The notes beneath the pieces are model-generated. The model searched no databases and was not told the origin of the DNA. It saw only the letters and a program-made list of their open reading frames with translations. Positions 1 to 8,190 of a DNA stretch of 64,000 nt are shown in pieces. How positions within the stretch are numbered: the first letter of the stretch is position 1; every line of letters begins with the position of its first letter. Both the position numbers and the translations under genes were made by a program. Source of the DNA: AC-32 sp963765785 (GTDB lineage Bacteria; Actinomycetota; Thermoleophilia; Gaiellales; Gaiellaceae); NCBI GenBank assembly GCA_963765785.1, contig CAVXXW010000008.1:62001-126000 (forward strand), written 5' to 3'.

Positions 1-174
1 TACGGAATCGAGCGGTACTTCCGCAACGCCCGGGCGCCGATCATCTACGAGGGCACGACGCAGATCCACAAGCTGATGCAGGCCGAGCACGCGCTCGGCT
101 ACCGGAAGCTCAACGGCGACGGCGACGTCTCGCCGATCGCCTCCTGGGCCCCCGCGCTCTCGCAGACGCGTTAG
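1..174 (+). CDS. acyl-CoA dehydrogenase, C-terminal end (5' partial)
   Basis: The window opens inside a reading frame whose last 57 residues end at TAG 172-174. The motif IYEGTTQIHKLMQAE is the C-terminal helix signature of FAD-dependent acyl-CoA dehydrogenases, the segment that helps form the tetramer interface and contacts FAD. The enzyme would oxidise an acyl-CoA to the 2,3-enoyl-CoA. Chain-length specificity cannot be judged because the catalytic Glu lies upstream of the window. The stop overlaps the GTG start of the next gene (TAGTG), which suggests one transcript. Confidence 0.85.
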   Translation, partial: YGIERYFRNARAPIIYEGTTQIHKLMQAEHALGYRKLNGDGDVSPIASWAPALSQTR

Positions 175-1601
175 TGGCGACCCCGACGCAGGAGCTGCAC
201 CGGCTCACGTCCTACGCGCCGCCGTGGGACAGCTGGGACCAGCCGCCCGACGACCCGCGGGCCGTCACGAGCTTCGAGCCGAACGACCTCGAAAGGCTGC
301 CATGGTTCTACAAGCGCTACGAGCTCGAGCTGCCTCGCGTGCCGCTGCCGCGCGAGCTGCCTTCGACCGAGGCCTCGACGGTCGGGGTGCTCGCCGGATT
401 TGTCGACGTGCCGAAGCGTGCGCTCGACCTGGCGCAGCTGGCGCGGGTGCTCTTCCTCGCGTCCGGCGTCGTGCGGACCACGGCCCGGCCGACCGCCGTG
501 TGGCTCTTCCGTGCCGCCGGCTCGGCGGGCGCGCGCTTCCCGATCGAGCTCTACGTGGCGGTGCCCGACGGCAAGGCGCTGCCGGCCGGCGTGCACTGGT
601 ACGACCCCGAGGCGCATGCGCTCGTGCAGATCGGGCCGCCACCGCGCGGCGGTGCGGTGACGGTCGTCTCGACGGGCGTCCCGTGGCGCACCGGCTGGCG
701 CTACCGCGAGCGCGGCTACCGGCACGTCTACTGGGACTCGGGGACGATGCTCTCGCAGCTGCTCGCGGCGGCGGCGTCGGCAGGGATCGAGGCGGAGCTG
801 TACACGCGCTTTCCGGACGGGCAGGTGACGTCGCTTGTCGGCGCCGACGGCGTGCACGAGTGGCCCGTCGCGCTGGTCGCGCTCGGCGGCGCGGCCCCGG
901 CACTCGAGCCGTCCGGCGGCGCGGCGGCCGGCCGGGTCGACGCCGACCCGATCGAGTTCCCGCTCGTCACGTCGGCGCAGCGCGGCGGCGACCGGGACGA
1001 GCTAGGCGAGCCGTGGCCGTCGCGCGAGCCGGTCGAGGTGCCGCTGCAGGAGTCGCCGCCGGTCGAGACCGTGGTCTTGAGCCGCAGCTCGCAGCGTCGG
1101 ATGGACGCCTCGCGCGGGCTCTCCGGCGAGTTGCTGCGGACGGTGCTCGCCGCGGCCACGCGCGGGATCGACGTTCCTCACCGAGTCGTCGTCAACGACG
1201 TCGAAGGATTCGAGCCCGGCGTCTACCGCTGGCCCGAGCTCGCGCGTGCCGGCAACTTCCGGGAGGAGCTGTACCGCGTCGCTTTGGACCAGGGGCTCCC
1301 GCGCGACGCCGCGTTCGTCGTGATCGGCGTGACCGACGTCTCCGCGCTCGACGACCGCGAGTACCGCGAAGCGCAGCTGGCCGCAGGCCTCGTCGAGGGC
1401 CGCCTGCACCTGCTCGCCTACGCGCTCGAGGCGGGAGCGTCGGGGATGACGTTCCTCGACACCGACGTCCCGGGCCTGCTCGGCGAGCAGGTCGACACGC
1501 TGCTCTTCACGTGCGTCGGCGTCCCCGAATACGCCTCGAAGCGCGGCGGGCTTCCGGGCCGGCCCGAAGAGTTCCGTCAGGTCACGCCCCGCGCCGGCTA
1601 G
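174..1601 (+). CDS. SagB/ThcOx-type nitroreductase-fold oxidoreductase, two tandem domains
   Basis: This 475-residue protein has two nitroreductase-like (SagB-type) halves. The first, about residues 55-245, contains RERGYRHVYWDSG near 180-190. The second, about residues 290-465, opens with VVLSRSSQRRMD near 300, where the FMN phosphate-binding Arg/Ser cluster is expected. SagB enzymes use FMN to oxidise azolines to azoles in peptide natural products, but tandem SagB proteins also occur outside such clusters. No cyclodehydratase or precursor peptide is visible beside it, so the substrate is unknown. The GTG start overlaps the preceding stop. The stop TAG shares the tetranucleotide CTAG (1598-1601) with the convergent transporter gene. 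Confidence 0.75.
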   Translation: MATPTQELHRLTSYAPPWDSWDQPPDDPRAVTSFEPNDLERLPWFYKRYELELPRVPLPRELPSTEASTVGVLAGFVDVPKRALDLAQLARVLFLASGVVRTTARPTAVWLFRAAGSAGARFPIELYVAVPDGKALPAGVHWYDPEAHALVQIGPPPRGGAVTVVSTGVPWRTGWRYRERGYRHVYWDSGTMLSQLLAAAASAGIEAELYTRFPDGQVTSLVGADGVHEWPVALVALGGAAPALEPSGGAAAGRVDADPIEFPLVTSAQRGGDRDELGEPWPSREPVEVPLQESPPVETVVLSRSSQRRMDASRGLSGELLRTVLAAATRGIDVPHRVVVNDVEGFEPGVYRWPELARAGNFREELYRVALDQGLPRDAAFVVIGVTDVSALDDREYREAQLAAGLVEGRLHLLAYALEAGASGMTFLDTDVPGLLGEQVDTLLFTCVGVPEYASKRGGLPGRPEEFRQVTPRAG

Positions 1602-2890
1602 GGAATCGGCGGCGCCGGGACGGCAGCCGCGGTTGGGCCGCGCTCATCCTCCACGTCCATCAGCCGCACGAGCAGCGGGGTCGCCGCGAGGATCGGGATG
1701 GCGCAGATCGGCCAGAGGATCTGGTAGCCGTTCGTCGCGCCGAGGTACGGCCGCGCCAAGTCGATCGCCAGCCCCGCGACCGGCGCGCCGATCAGCAGGC
1801 CGATGCCCTTCGTCGTCGTCGCGAGCCCCGAGGCCGCCCCGCGGTGCTGCTCGGGGACGATCTTGTAGAGCAGCCCCCACGCGAGCGTCATCACCGTGCC
1901 GCCGGCGATCGCGACCATTCCGATCGGGCCCAGATACCACGTGTGCCACGTCGTCGCGAGCCCGCCGACGAGGTAGCCGGTGCCGTAGACGAACGAGGCG
2001 AAGAAGATCACCCGCGCCAGGCCGAACCTGTCGCCCAGCCGCCCCGAGAGGATCGCCGCCACGACGTATCCCCCGGCGACCGCGGCGAGGATCTCACCGG
2101 AGACCGTCTTCGACTCGCCCAGCCCGTCGATCACGTAGAGGATCACGAAGCTGCGCGCGGCCGCGAAGGTTCCCTCCCACGCGGAGTTTGCGATCAGGAA
2201 CCGGCGCACGTCGCCGTCTTCCTTGAAGATGCGCCAGCTGCGCTTGATGTACGCCGCGAAGCCCTCGAACACGCTGCCGTGGCCGCCGTCCTCGCGGATC
2301 AGCAGGATCGTCGCGCCGCAGGCGAGCGCGGTGACGACCGCGGCGGTCAGGAACGGCGCGGGCGTCCAGACCTTCAGCAGGAAGTTGCCGCCGACGAGCG
2401 CGATCCCGAGCGCGATCCCGCGGAGCACGTGCTGCACTCCCTGAGCGCGTCCGTACGACGACGGCGGCAGCACGTCCGGGTACAGCCCGCGGTAGGGCGG
2501 CTCGTAGAGGTAGTACGCGAAGAAGAAGGCCAGTACCAGCATCACCGTCGTCCAGAGGTTCGGCATGAACGGGATCAGCAGCAGGCAGAAGGCCATCGGC
2601 CCGAGGCCGACGAGCATGAACGGGCGCCGGCGCCCGAGCGGCGTGTGGAACGAATCGCTCCACGGCCCGACGACGGGCGACAGCGTCAGCGCGAAGAAGC
2701 CCTCCGCGCCGATCACGAGGCCGATCACCGAGCCCGACTCGGTGAACGTGTTCAGCAGCGGCGGCAGCGCCACCGAGATCGTCGTGATCGAGAACGCGAG
2801 CCCGAAGGCGCCGTAGCCGAGCGTCCAGAAGAGGCGGCGAGGGACTTGAGGCGCCCGGACGAGCGCCGCGGAGCTTGCCGTCGTCGCCAC
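1598..2890 (-). CDS. MFS transporter, GPH/SLC45 sucrose-symporter-like
   Basis: This is a 430-residue polytopic membrane protein with about 12 hydrophobic segments. The loop between segments 2 and 3 (residues 78-90, SDSFHTPLGRRRP) matches the cation/sugar symporter branch of the major facilitator superfamily. It probably moves a sugar or small solute in symport with a cation, though the substrate is not readable from sequence. It starts at GTG 2890, whose G is the last base of the TetR-gene stop (TAGTG), so the regulator and transporter form one operon and the transporter is a likely target of that regulator. Confidence 0.8.
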   Translation of the reverse strand: MATTASSAALVRAPQVPRRLFWTLGYGAFGLAFSITTISVALPPLLNTFTESGSVIGLVIGAEGFFALTLSPVVGPWSDSFHTPLGRRRPFMLVGLGPMAFCLLLIPFMPNLWTTVMLVLAFFFAYYLYEPPYRGLYPDVLPPSSYGRAQGVQHVLRGIALGIALVGGNFLLKVWTPAPFLTAAVVTALACGATILLIREDGGHGSVFEGFAAYIKRSWRIFKEDGDVRRFLIANSAWEGTFAAARSFVILYVIDGLGESKTVSGEILAAVAGGYVVAAILSGRLGDRFGLARVIFFASFVYGTGYLVGGLATTWHTWYLGPIGMVAIAGGTVMTLAWGLLYKIVPEQHRGAASGLATTTKGIGLLIGAPVAGLAIDLARPYLGATNGYQILWPICAIPILAATPLLVRLMDVEDERGPTAAAVPAPPIP

Positions 2891-3507
2891 TAGGCTCTCG
2901 CCGTCGCGAGCTCGGGGGCAAGACCGCCGCTGACGATCTCGACGAGCGTCCGCTCGGCCTGCGCGATGTCTTCGTCCGAGTCGGGCAGCCGGCCTAGCAC
3001 CCAGCCGGTCAGCAGCTCCTCGACCGCGCCGTAGAAGACGTAGCTCGCGAGCCTCGCGTCGAGGTCGGGCCGGATCGAGCCGTCGGCCTGGCCGCGCTCG
3101 ACGATCTCTTGGATGGCCGCGAACGACTCGACGATCTCGTCCATCTCCCCCGGCAGGTGCTGGCTCCGCGTCACCTCGAGCACGAGCACGCGGACGAGGT
3201 CCGGATCGCGGCGCCAGGAGCGCAGCAGGATCTCGGCGACCTTGCGCAGCTGCTCGCGCGGCGGGTCGCCGGCCTCCTCGACACTCCGGATCGTGTCGAT
3301 CAGCGCGCGCCAGGTCTCGCGGAAGACGGCGCGGAGAACGTCCTCCTTGGACGCGAAGTAGTGGTAGAGCAGCCCGTACGCGACGCCGGCCTCCTCGGCG
3401 ATGTCGCCTACGCGGCTGGCGTGGTAGCCCTTGCGTGCGAAGACCCGAACGGCCGCGTCGAGCAGCCGCCGGCGCTTTTCCTCCTGCGCAGTCGTGCGGT
3501 TCGGCAC
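2890..3507 (-). CDS. TetR family transcriptional regulator
   Basis: This 205-residue protein has a typical N-terminal helix-turn-helix: residues 12-58 include RLLDAAVRVFARKGYHAS and the recognition-helix stretch GVAYGLLYHYFASKE. The C-terminal ligand domain resembles the fatty-acid-responsive subgroup but is not diagnostic. It is the first gene of a two-gene operon with the MFS transporter at 1598-2890. TetR proteins normally repress their own operon until an inducer binds. No palindromic operator stands out in the 19-bp gap upstream (3508-3526). Confidence 0.85.
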   Translation of the reverse strand: MPNRTTAQEEKRRRLLDAAVRVFARKGYHASRVGDIAEEAGVAYGLLYHYFASKEDVLRAVFRETWRALIDTIRSVEEAGDPPREQLRKVAEILLRSWRRDPDLVRVLVLEVTRSQHLPGEMDEIVESFAAIQEIVERGQADGSIRPDLDARLASYVFYGAVEELLTGWVLGRLPDSDEDIAQAERTLVEIVSGGLAPELATARA

Positions 3508-3526
3508 CCCGCCTGAGTGTAGTTGC

Positions 3527-4213
3527 TCACCTCGCCGACAGACCCAGCGCGGCCGGCAGGGCGAGCAGGTCGGGGAGGCGGTTCCCGGCGTCGGAGAAGC
3601 GTCCCTCGCGGTCGAGCAGGAACGCGCGCTCGATGCCCGCGGCCTGGGCGCCGTCGACGTCGTCCTCGATCGAGTCGCCGACCATCGCCGCGTCCTCCGG
3701 CTCGACCTCCAGCCGCTCGAGCACGGCGCGGAAGATCGTCGGGTGCGGCTTCGTGCGGCCGAACGCGCCCGAGCCGAGCGCCGCGTCGACCCGGAGGCGG
3801 TGGTGGGCGACGAAGACGTCGAGGTCGCGGCCGGTGTTCGAGACGAGCCCGAGCTTCAGCCCGCGCGAGCGCAGGTCGTCCAGCACCGGCAGCGCGTCCT
3901 CGTACAGCTCGAAGTGCTCGGCGTGCTCCCACGCGCGCGTCATCGCCACGGCGCACTCGTAGGCCGAGTCCGAGTTGCCGCCCATGCCGCGGATGATCCG
4001 CTCGGTGAACGCGACCCAGATCTCCTCGTCGTGCTCGAGCTCTGGGTGCCGGCGGATGCCCTCGACTGCCTGCTCGCGCGCAATCGCGTACCGCCCGGGG
4101 TCGAGCTGGAGGCCGAAACGCGCGCCGAGACGCTGGTAGCCCTCCGGACCGAGCTCCGGCCCCGGCCGGGCAATGGTGAAGTCCACGTCGAAGAGAACGG
4201 CCCGCAGCGGCAT
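3527..4213 (-). CDS. HAD-superfamily hydrolase (phosphatase)
   Basis: This 228-residue protein has all four HAD motifs: DVDFT with D9 and D11 (nucleophile and acid/base), LVSNTG, the lysine in RTKPHP, and GDSIEDDVDGA for magnesium binding. The helical cap lies between residues about 20 and 90. Motif I has Phe where Gly is usual (DxDGT), which is uncommon but tolerated. It is likely a soluble small-molecule phosphatase of the phosphoglycolate or 5'-nucleotidase type. The ATG start at 4211-4213 overlaps the stop of the upstream kinase gene (ATGA), so the two are co-translated. The long open frame upstream of this ATG is a shadow of the kinase. Confidence 0.85.
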   Translation of the reverse strand: MPLRAVLFDVDFTIARPGPELGPEGYQRLGARFGLQLDPGRYAIAREQAVEGIRRHPELEHDEEIWVAFTERIIRGMGGNSDSAYECAVAMTRAWEHAEHFELYEDALPVLDDLRSRGLKLGLVSNTGRDLDVFVAHHRLRVDAALGSGAFGRTKPHPTIFRAVLERLEVEPEDAAMVGDSIEDDVDGAQAAGIERAFLLDREGRFSDAGNRLPDLLALPAALGLSAR

Positions 4214-4935
4214 CAGGAGGCTTCTACCAGCCAGCGGGCAACGTCCGCATGCGTGCGCCGGTGCTCGCCGTCGAACGCCCACGCGATCGTCTGCCCGATC
4301 GTCCAGCCGCGCGCCCGGTCGCGGTCGAGCGAAAGCTCGGAGACGAGCCGGTCGAAGCGGGCGAGCACCTCGGCGCGCGAGTGGCCGAGCTCGCGGGAGC
4401 GGACGATCGGCGCGATGCCGAACTCGCGCTCGCCGGCGAGCGGCTTCGGGTCGATCGCCAGCCAGGGCTCCCGCTGCGCGGCGAGGACGTTGTCGCCGTG
4501 CAGGTCCTGATGCAGCAGCACCTGCGCGCCCTGCGTCCGCGGCAGCTCCTGGAGCGCCTCGAGCGCCGCGTCGAGCAGCATTCGCTCGAACGGTCGGGCG
4601 AACCGCTCCCACGTGTCCTCCAGCGAGTCGGCCCACCAGGCCGCCTCCGCGGCGAGCGAGCGGAACGGCGTGCCGGCCGGCTTCCAGAGACGCGGCAGCA
4701 GCTCGACGAAGACGTCGAGCGCGGCCTCCGCGCCGGCCGCCGAGAGCGGCGTGCCCGGCACGCAGCGCTCGAGCAGCAGCGCGTACTCATCCGGCTCCTC
4801 GTCGAGCAGCCGGATCGCGCCGTCTCCGTCCCAGAGCCGCAGCGCCTCGGCCTCGTGCTCGCTCTCGCGGTGCGGCTCCTGCACCTTGAGCACCACCTCT
4901 TCCCCCGTCGCCGTCACCGCGGGCGCAACGAGCAC
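4213..4935 (-). CDS. aminoglycoside/hydroxyurea-type phosphotransferase (APH(6)/Hur-like kinase)
   Basis: The product is at least 240 residues. HQDLHGDNVL (near residue 145) is the kinase catalytic loop and IDPKPL (near 160) the magnesium-binding Asp. The segment WLAIDPKPLAGEREF is typical of streptomycin 6-kinase and hydroxyurea-resistance kinases. It probably phosphorylates a small hydroxylated molecule, and resistance is only one possibility. GTG 4933-4935 is the first normal start in frame, but the frame continues upstream through a family-like stretch reading GLVVGEPFED. The codon next to the nitrilase stop reads GTC (4987-4989) where this genome usually places GTG, so the true start may be about 18 codons upstream. 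Confidence 0.7.
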   Translation of the reverse strand: MLVAPAVTATGEEVVLKVQEPHRESEHEAEALRLWDGDGAIRLLDEEPDEYALLLERCVPGTPLSAAGAEAALDVFVELLPRLWKPAGTPFRSLAAEAAWWADSLEDTWERFARPFERMLLDAALEALQELPRTQGAQVLLHQDLHGDNVLAAQREPWLAIDPKPLAGEREFGIAPIVRSRELGHSRAEVLARFDRLVSELSLDRDRARGWTIGQTIAWAFDGEHRRTHADVARWLVEAS

Positions 4936-4988
4936 CGATGCGATGCCATCCTCGAACGGCTCGCCGACGACGAGGCCGCGGCGCTCGA

Positions 4989-5825
4989 CTAGGCGGGAGC
5001 CGGCCAGCGGTACGCGTCCGCCTGACGGTTCTTCAGCGACGGGAGCTTCTCGCGGACGTCGCGCAGCCGCGCCCGGTCGAGCTCAGCCGTGATCACGGTC
5101 TCCTCGTCCGGCGCCTGGGCGAGCACGATCCCCCACGGATCGACGATCAGCGAGCGCCCGTACGCCGGCTTGTCCGGCAGCGTCTCGCCGACCTGGGCCG
5201 GCGCAGCGACGAAGTACTGGTTCTCGATCGCCCGCGCGCGCAGGAGCACGTGCCAGTGGTCCTTGCCGGTCGGCGTCGTGAAGTGCGCCGGCACCGTCAC
5301 CAGCTCGGCGCCTTCGAGCGCCAGGATCCGGTACAGCTCCGGGAAGCGGACGTCGTAGCAGACCGTCAGCCCGACCGGCCAGCCCTCGCTCTGCACAACC
5401 ACCGGCTCGGCGCCCGGCTCCTCGGCCTCGGACTCGCGGTAGACGTGGCCGCCGACCTCGACGTCGAACAGGTGGATCTTGCGGTAGAGCCCGAGCAGCT
5501 CGCCGTCTGGGCCGAACACGAGCGACGTGTTCGACAGCTTCTCGCGCCCCTCGCGCCGTTCGGTGATCGAGCCGCCGACAAGCGTGATCCCGTGCGTCCG
5601 CGCCCAGCTCGCCATCGCCTCGACCGACTCGCCGCCCTCGAGCGGCTCGGCGGCCGCGTGCAGCTCCTCGGTCGAGCCGATCGCATTCCACTTCTCCGGA
5701 AGCGCGACGAGGTCGGCGCCGGTCGCGGCCGCGCGGGCGACGAGCCGGTCCGCGTGCGCGAGGTTCGCCGCCTTGTCGGCGCGGCTCGTCATCTGCACAC
5801 AGGCCACGCGGAGGAGGTCGGTCAC
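4989..5825 (-). CDS. carbon-nitrogen hydrolase (Nit family amidase)
   Basis: Using GTG 5823-5825 the protein has 278 residues, the usual length for this family. The nitrilase-superfamily catalytic triad is complete: E44 in LPEKWN, K116 in LYRKIHLFD and C156 in VCYDVRFPELYR. The motif style matches the Nit1/Nit2 branch, whose known members hydrolyse deaminated glutathione or omega-amides as metabolite repair. An upstream in-frame start would add 15 residues of unfamily-like sequence and overlap the divergent MFS gene, so the GTG is preferred. Only 23 bp separate it from that divergent gene. Confidence 0.87.
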   Translation of the reverse strand: MTDLLRVACVQMTSRADKAANLAHADRLVARAAATGADLVALPEKWNAIGSTEELHAAAEPLEGGESVEAMASWARTHGITLVGGSITERREGREKLSNTSLVFGPDGELLGLYRKIHLFDVEVGGHVYRESEAEEPGAEPVVVQSEGWPVGLTVCYDVRFPELYRILALEGAELVTVPAHFTTPTGKDHWHVLLRARAIENQYFVAAPAQVGETLPDKPAYGRSLIVDPWGIVLAQAPDEETVITAELDRARLRDVREKLPSLKNRQADAYRWPAPA

Positions 5826-5848
5826 GGGGCGAGGATAGCTTTCCGACC

Positions 5849-7081
5849 ATGGAGGCAACCGCCGCCGCACACTCGCGCGCCCGCGTGCTCCACGCGTTCC
5901 GGAGCCGCGACTTCCGGCTGCTCTGGACCGGCCAGGCGATCTCGCTGCTGGGCGACGCGGCCTTCATCGTCGCGCTCGGCTGGCGGACGTTCACGCTGAC
6001 CGGCTCCGCCCGCTCGCTCGGGCTGGTGCTCACCTTCCAGGGCGTCGGCACCATCTCGACGGTGCTCCTCGGCGGGGCGCTGGCCGACCGTTATGACCGG
6101 CGGACGCTGATGCTCGTGTCCGACGCTGCCCGCTTCGCCGTGATCGGCACGCTCGCGGTGGTCGACGGCACCGGCCACCTGAGCCTCGGCTTCCTGCTCG
6201 GGATTGCGCTCGCCGAAGGCCTCGCGACCGGCTTCTTCACGCCGGCGCTCGGAGGGCTGATCCCGCTCGTGGTCGAGGAGCCCGGCCTCGGCTCGGCCAA
6301 CGCACTGATCGGGCTCGCCCGGCAGACGAGCTTCATCCTCGGGCCGACGATCGCGTCCGTGCTCTACGGGTTCGCCGGCGCGACGGTCGTCTTCGGCTTC
6401 AACGCCGTCTCGTACCTGGTCTCGTTCGCATTCGTCTGGGCCACCCGCCCGCGCGCCGCCGAGCGCGCCGCACCCGAGGGAACGCTGCGCGACATCCGCG
6501 CCGGCATCCGCTACGTGACCGGCGTCCCGTGGCTCTGGGTGACGATCGGCCTGTTCGCGTTCGTGCTGATGTTCCAGTGGGCGCCGATCCAGGTGCTGAC
6601 GCCGAAACTCGTCCGCGAGCACTTCGGCCTCGGCGTGCGCGCGTACGGGCTCGTCTTCTCGGCGATCGGCGCGGGCATGGTGATCGGCTCGGTGCTGGTG
6701 GCGCAGCTGAACCTGCAGCGGCGGCGCGGCCTGATCTCGTACCTGATCTGGATCCTGAACAGCGTGCTCGTGATCGTCTTCGCGCTGTCGCCCTGGTTCG
6801 CGGTGTCGATCGCGGCGGCGTTCGTCCGCGGCATCTGCATCGGCTTCGGCGTCACCATCTGGGAGACGATGCTGATGCAGCTCGTGCCGCAACAGATGCT
6901 CTCGCGCGTGGTCAGCCTCGACTGGTTCGGCTCGCTCGGGCTGACGCCGTTCGGGCTGCTGCTTGCCGGCGCCGTCTCCGACCTGGCACCGCCGGGGCCG
7001 CTGATCGCGCTCGGCGCGGCCGTCTCGATCTGCATCATCTCGGCAGGCTTGCTCTCGAAGCAGATCAGGACGATCGACTGA
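5849..7081 (+). CDS. MFS exporter (enterobactin-exporter/MFS_3-like)
   Basis: This 410-residue membrane protein has about 12 hydrophobic segments. The N-terminus FRSRDFRLLWTGQAISLLGD and the loop GGALADRYDRRTLML are hallmarks of the MFS_3 drug/siderophore exporter group. It likely exports a hydrophobic or chelating compound by proton antiport. The ATG is 23 bp from the divergent nitrilase gene. The stop TGA overlaps the ATG of the next small gene (TGATG). Confidence 0.82.
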   Translation: MEATAAAHSRARVLHAFRSRDFRLLWTGQAISLLGDAAFIVALGWRTFTLTGSARSLGLVLTFQGVGTISTVLLGGALADRYDRRTLMLVSDAARFAVIGTLAVVDGTGHLSLGFLLGIALAEGLATGFFTPALGGLIPLVVEEPGLGSANALIGLARQTSFILGPTIASVLYGFAGATVVFGFNAVSYLVSFAFVWATRPRAAERAAPEGTLRDIRAGIRYVTGVPWLWVTIGLFAFVLMFQWAPIQVLTPKLVREHFGLGVRAYGLVFSAIGAGMVIGSVLVAQLNLQRRRGLISYLIWILNSVLVIVFALSPWFAVSIAAAFVRGICIGFGVTIWETMLMQLVPQQMLSRVVSLDWFGSLGLTPFGLLLAGAVSDLAPPGPLIALGAAVSICIISAGLLSKQIRTID

Positions 7082-7233
7082 TGCCGCGGCCCGTCTACTG
7101 GAAGCCGAAGTACGGCACGCGCTCGTCGAGGCACAAGGCCTGGGCGCGGCAGGAGTCGAAGCGCGAGGAACGCCTGGAGCAAGAGCCGCGGGCGCCGGTA
7201 CGCGACTGGTTCCGGCGGCTACTCAGGCGCTAG
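7081..7233 (+). CDS. small basic hypothetical protein (50 aa)
   Basis: This frame encodes 50 residues rich in Arg/Lys/Glu with Trp at 7, 21 and 43 and no membrane segment. I do not recognise a family. Its ATG overlaps the exporter stop (TGATG), a coupling pattern used by real genes throughout this window, which is the main evidence that it is translated. It ends 6 bp before the convergent gene at 7240. It could be a small cytoplasmic accessory protein, or a spurious short frame. Confidence 0.5.
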   Translation: MPRPVYWKPKYGTRSSRHKAWARQESKREERLEQEPRAPVRDWFRRLLRR

Positions 7234-7239
7234 GGCTGG

Positions 7240-7446
7240 CTAAGGCAGCCGCTCCTCGCGGTAGCGCTCCTTGTCCTGCTCCCGCCACTTCTCCTCGTAG
7301 GCCTCCGCCGCCGCGAACTCCCGCTCGGTCTCGTCCGCATCCTCACCCGCGGGATGCTCGCCGGCGGCCGTCCGCCGTCGTGTGGCCACGAAGCCGATCA
7401 CGACCAGGGGCACGACGATCACAGCGAAGATGAGCCAGGGGATCAC
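7240..7446 (-). CDS. single-pass membrane small protein (68 aa)
   Basis: This 68-residue product has one N-terminal hydrophobic segment (residues 2-23, IPWLIFAVIVVPLVVIGFV) followed by RRR and an acidic, helical C-terminal half rich in Glu/Ala. By the positive-inside rule the tail is cytosolic. The family is not recognised; such proteins are common next to flavoprotein or envelope genes in actinobacteria. It lies 21 bp downstream of the flavoprotein gene on the same strand and may be its second cistron. Confidence 0.6.
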   Translation of the reverse strand: MIPWLIFAVIVVPLVVIGFVATRRRTAAGEHPAGEDADETEREFAAAEAYEEKWREQDKERYREERLP

Positions 7447-7467
7447 GAGCCGTCAGCCTACCGCGCG

Positions 7468-8088
7468 CTAGTAGAGCCCGTCACCCCGCGCGTAGCGCTC
7501 GGCGCGCTCGCGGTCGTACTGCTCGGCGTCGAACTCGTCGTCGCGGAGCGAGCGCAGGATCTCGCCCGAGCTCGGCAGCTCCGAGCGGTCTAGGTGGTGC
7601 TCGGGGTTCCAGAGGTCGGAGCGGATCAGCGCCTTCGAGCACTGGGTGTACGCCTCCTCGATCGAGACGAGGAGCCCGAGGCGCGGCACCTTGCCGTCGA
7701 CCTCGCTCGGCGCAAGCAGCTCCAGGTCGTCCACGATCCGCGCGCGGCCGTTCACGCGGAAGGTGTCCCCGACGCCGGGGATCAGGAACAGGAGTGCGAT
7801 GCGCGGATCCTCGAGCAGGTTGGTCAGCGTGTCGGCGATCCGGTTCCCAGGCCGGTCGGGCAGCAGCAGCGTCCGATCGTCGAGGATCCGCACGAAGCCC
7901 CGCGGGTCGCCGCGCGGGGAGACGTCGAGCCCGCCGTCGGGCCGGGCCGTGGCGACGCACACGAACGGCGAGCGCTCGATAAACCGGCGCGTGAGGCCGT
8001 TCAGCCCGTCGGCAATCTTCGTGAGGACGAGCTCCGACGGCTCACCGATCACCGCTCGCAGCGCAGTCTCGTCCCGGATGTCGGCCAC
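7468..8088 (-). CDS. FMN-binding PPOX-class flavoprotein (MSMEG_1061-like)
   Basis: This 206-residue protein belongs to the pyridoxamine-phosphate-oxidase-like split-barrel family. It contains PFVCVATARPDGGLDVSPRG (residues about 41-60), then LLLPDRPGNRIADTL and VNGRARIVDD, the three strands that form the FMN pocket in this subfamily. Members reduce or bind flavin/F420-type cofactors, and the physiological substrate is generally unknown. It sits between a small membrane protein gene and tRNA-Pro. The true PdxH-like enzyme of this window is a different gene at 61717. Confidence 0.8.
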   Translation of the reverse strand: MADIRDETALRAVIGEPSELVLTKIADGLNGLTRRFIERSPFVCVATARPDGGLDVSPRGDPRGFVRILDDRTLLLPDRPGNRIADTLTNLLEDPRIALLFLIPGVGDTFRVNGRARIVDDLELLAPSEVDGKVPRLGLLVSIEEAYTQCSKALIRSDLWNPEHHLDRSELPSSGEILRSLRDDEFDAEQYDRERAERYARGDGLY

Positions 8089-8116
8089 GGCGCCGAGAAG
8101 CTAACCTTTCCGTGCT

Positions 8117-8190
8117 CGGGGTGTGGCGCAGCCTGGTAGCGCGCTCCGTTCGGGTCGGAGAGGTCCCCAGTTCAAATCTGGGCACCCCGA
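8117..8190 (+). tRNA. tRNA-Pro (anticodon CGG)
   Basis: The cloverleaf closes fully. Acceptor strands CGGGGTG (8117-8123) and CACCCCG (8183-8189) pair, with discriminator A at 8190. The anticodon arm is CTCCG-TTCGGGT-CGGAG with anticodon CGG, reading codon CCG. The T arm is CCCAG-TTCAAAT-CTGGG. CCA is not encoded. The 3' 19 bases overlap the end of the hydrolase gene on the opposite strand. Confidence 0.96.
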
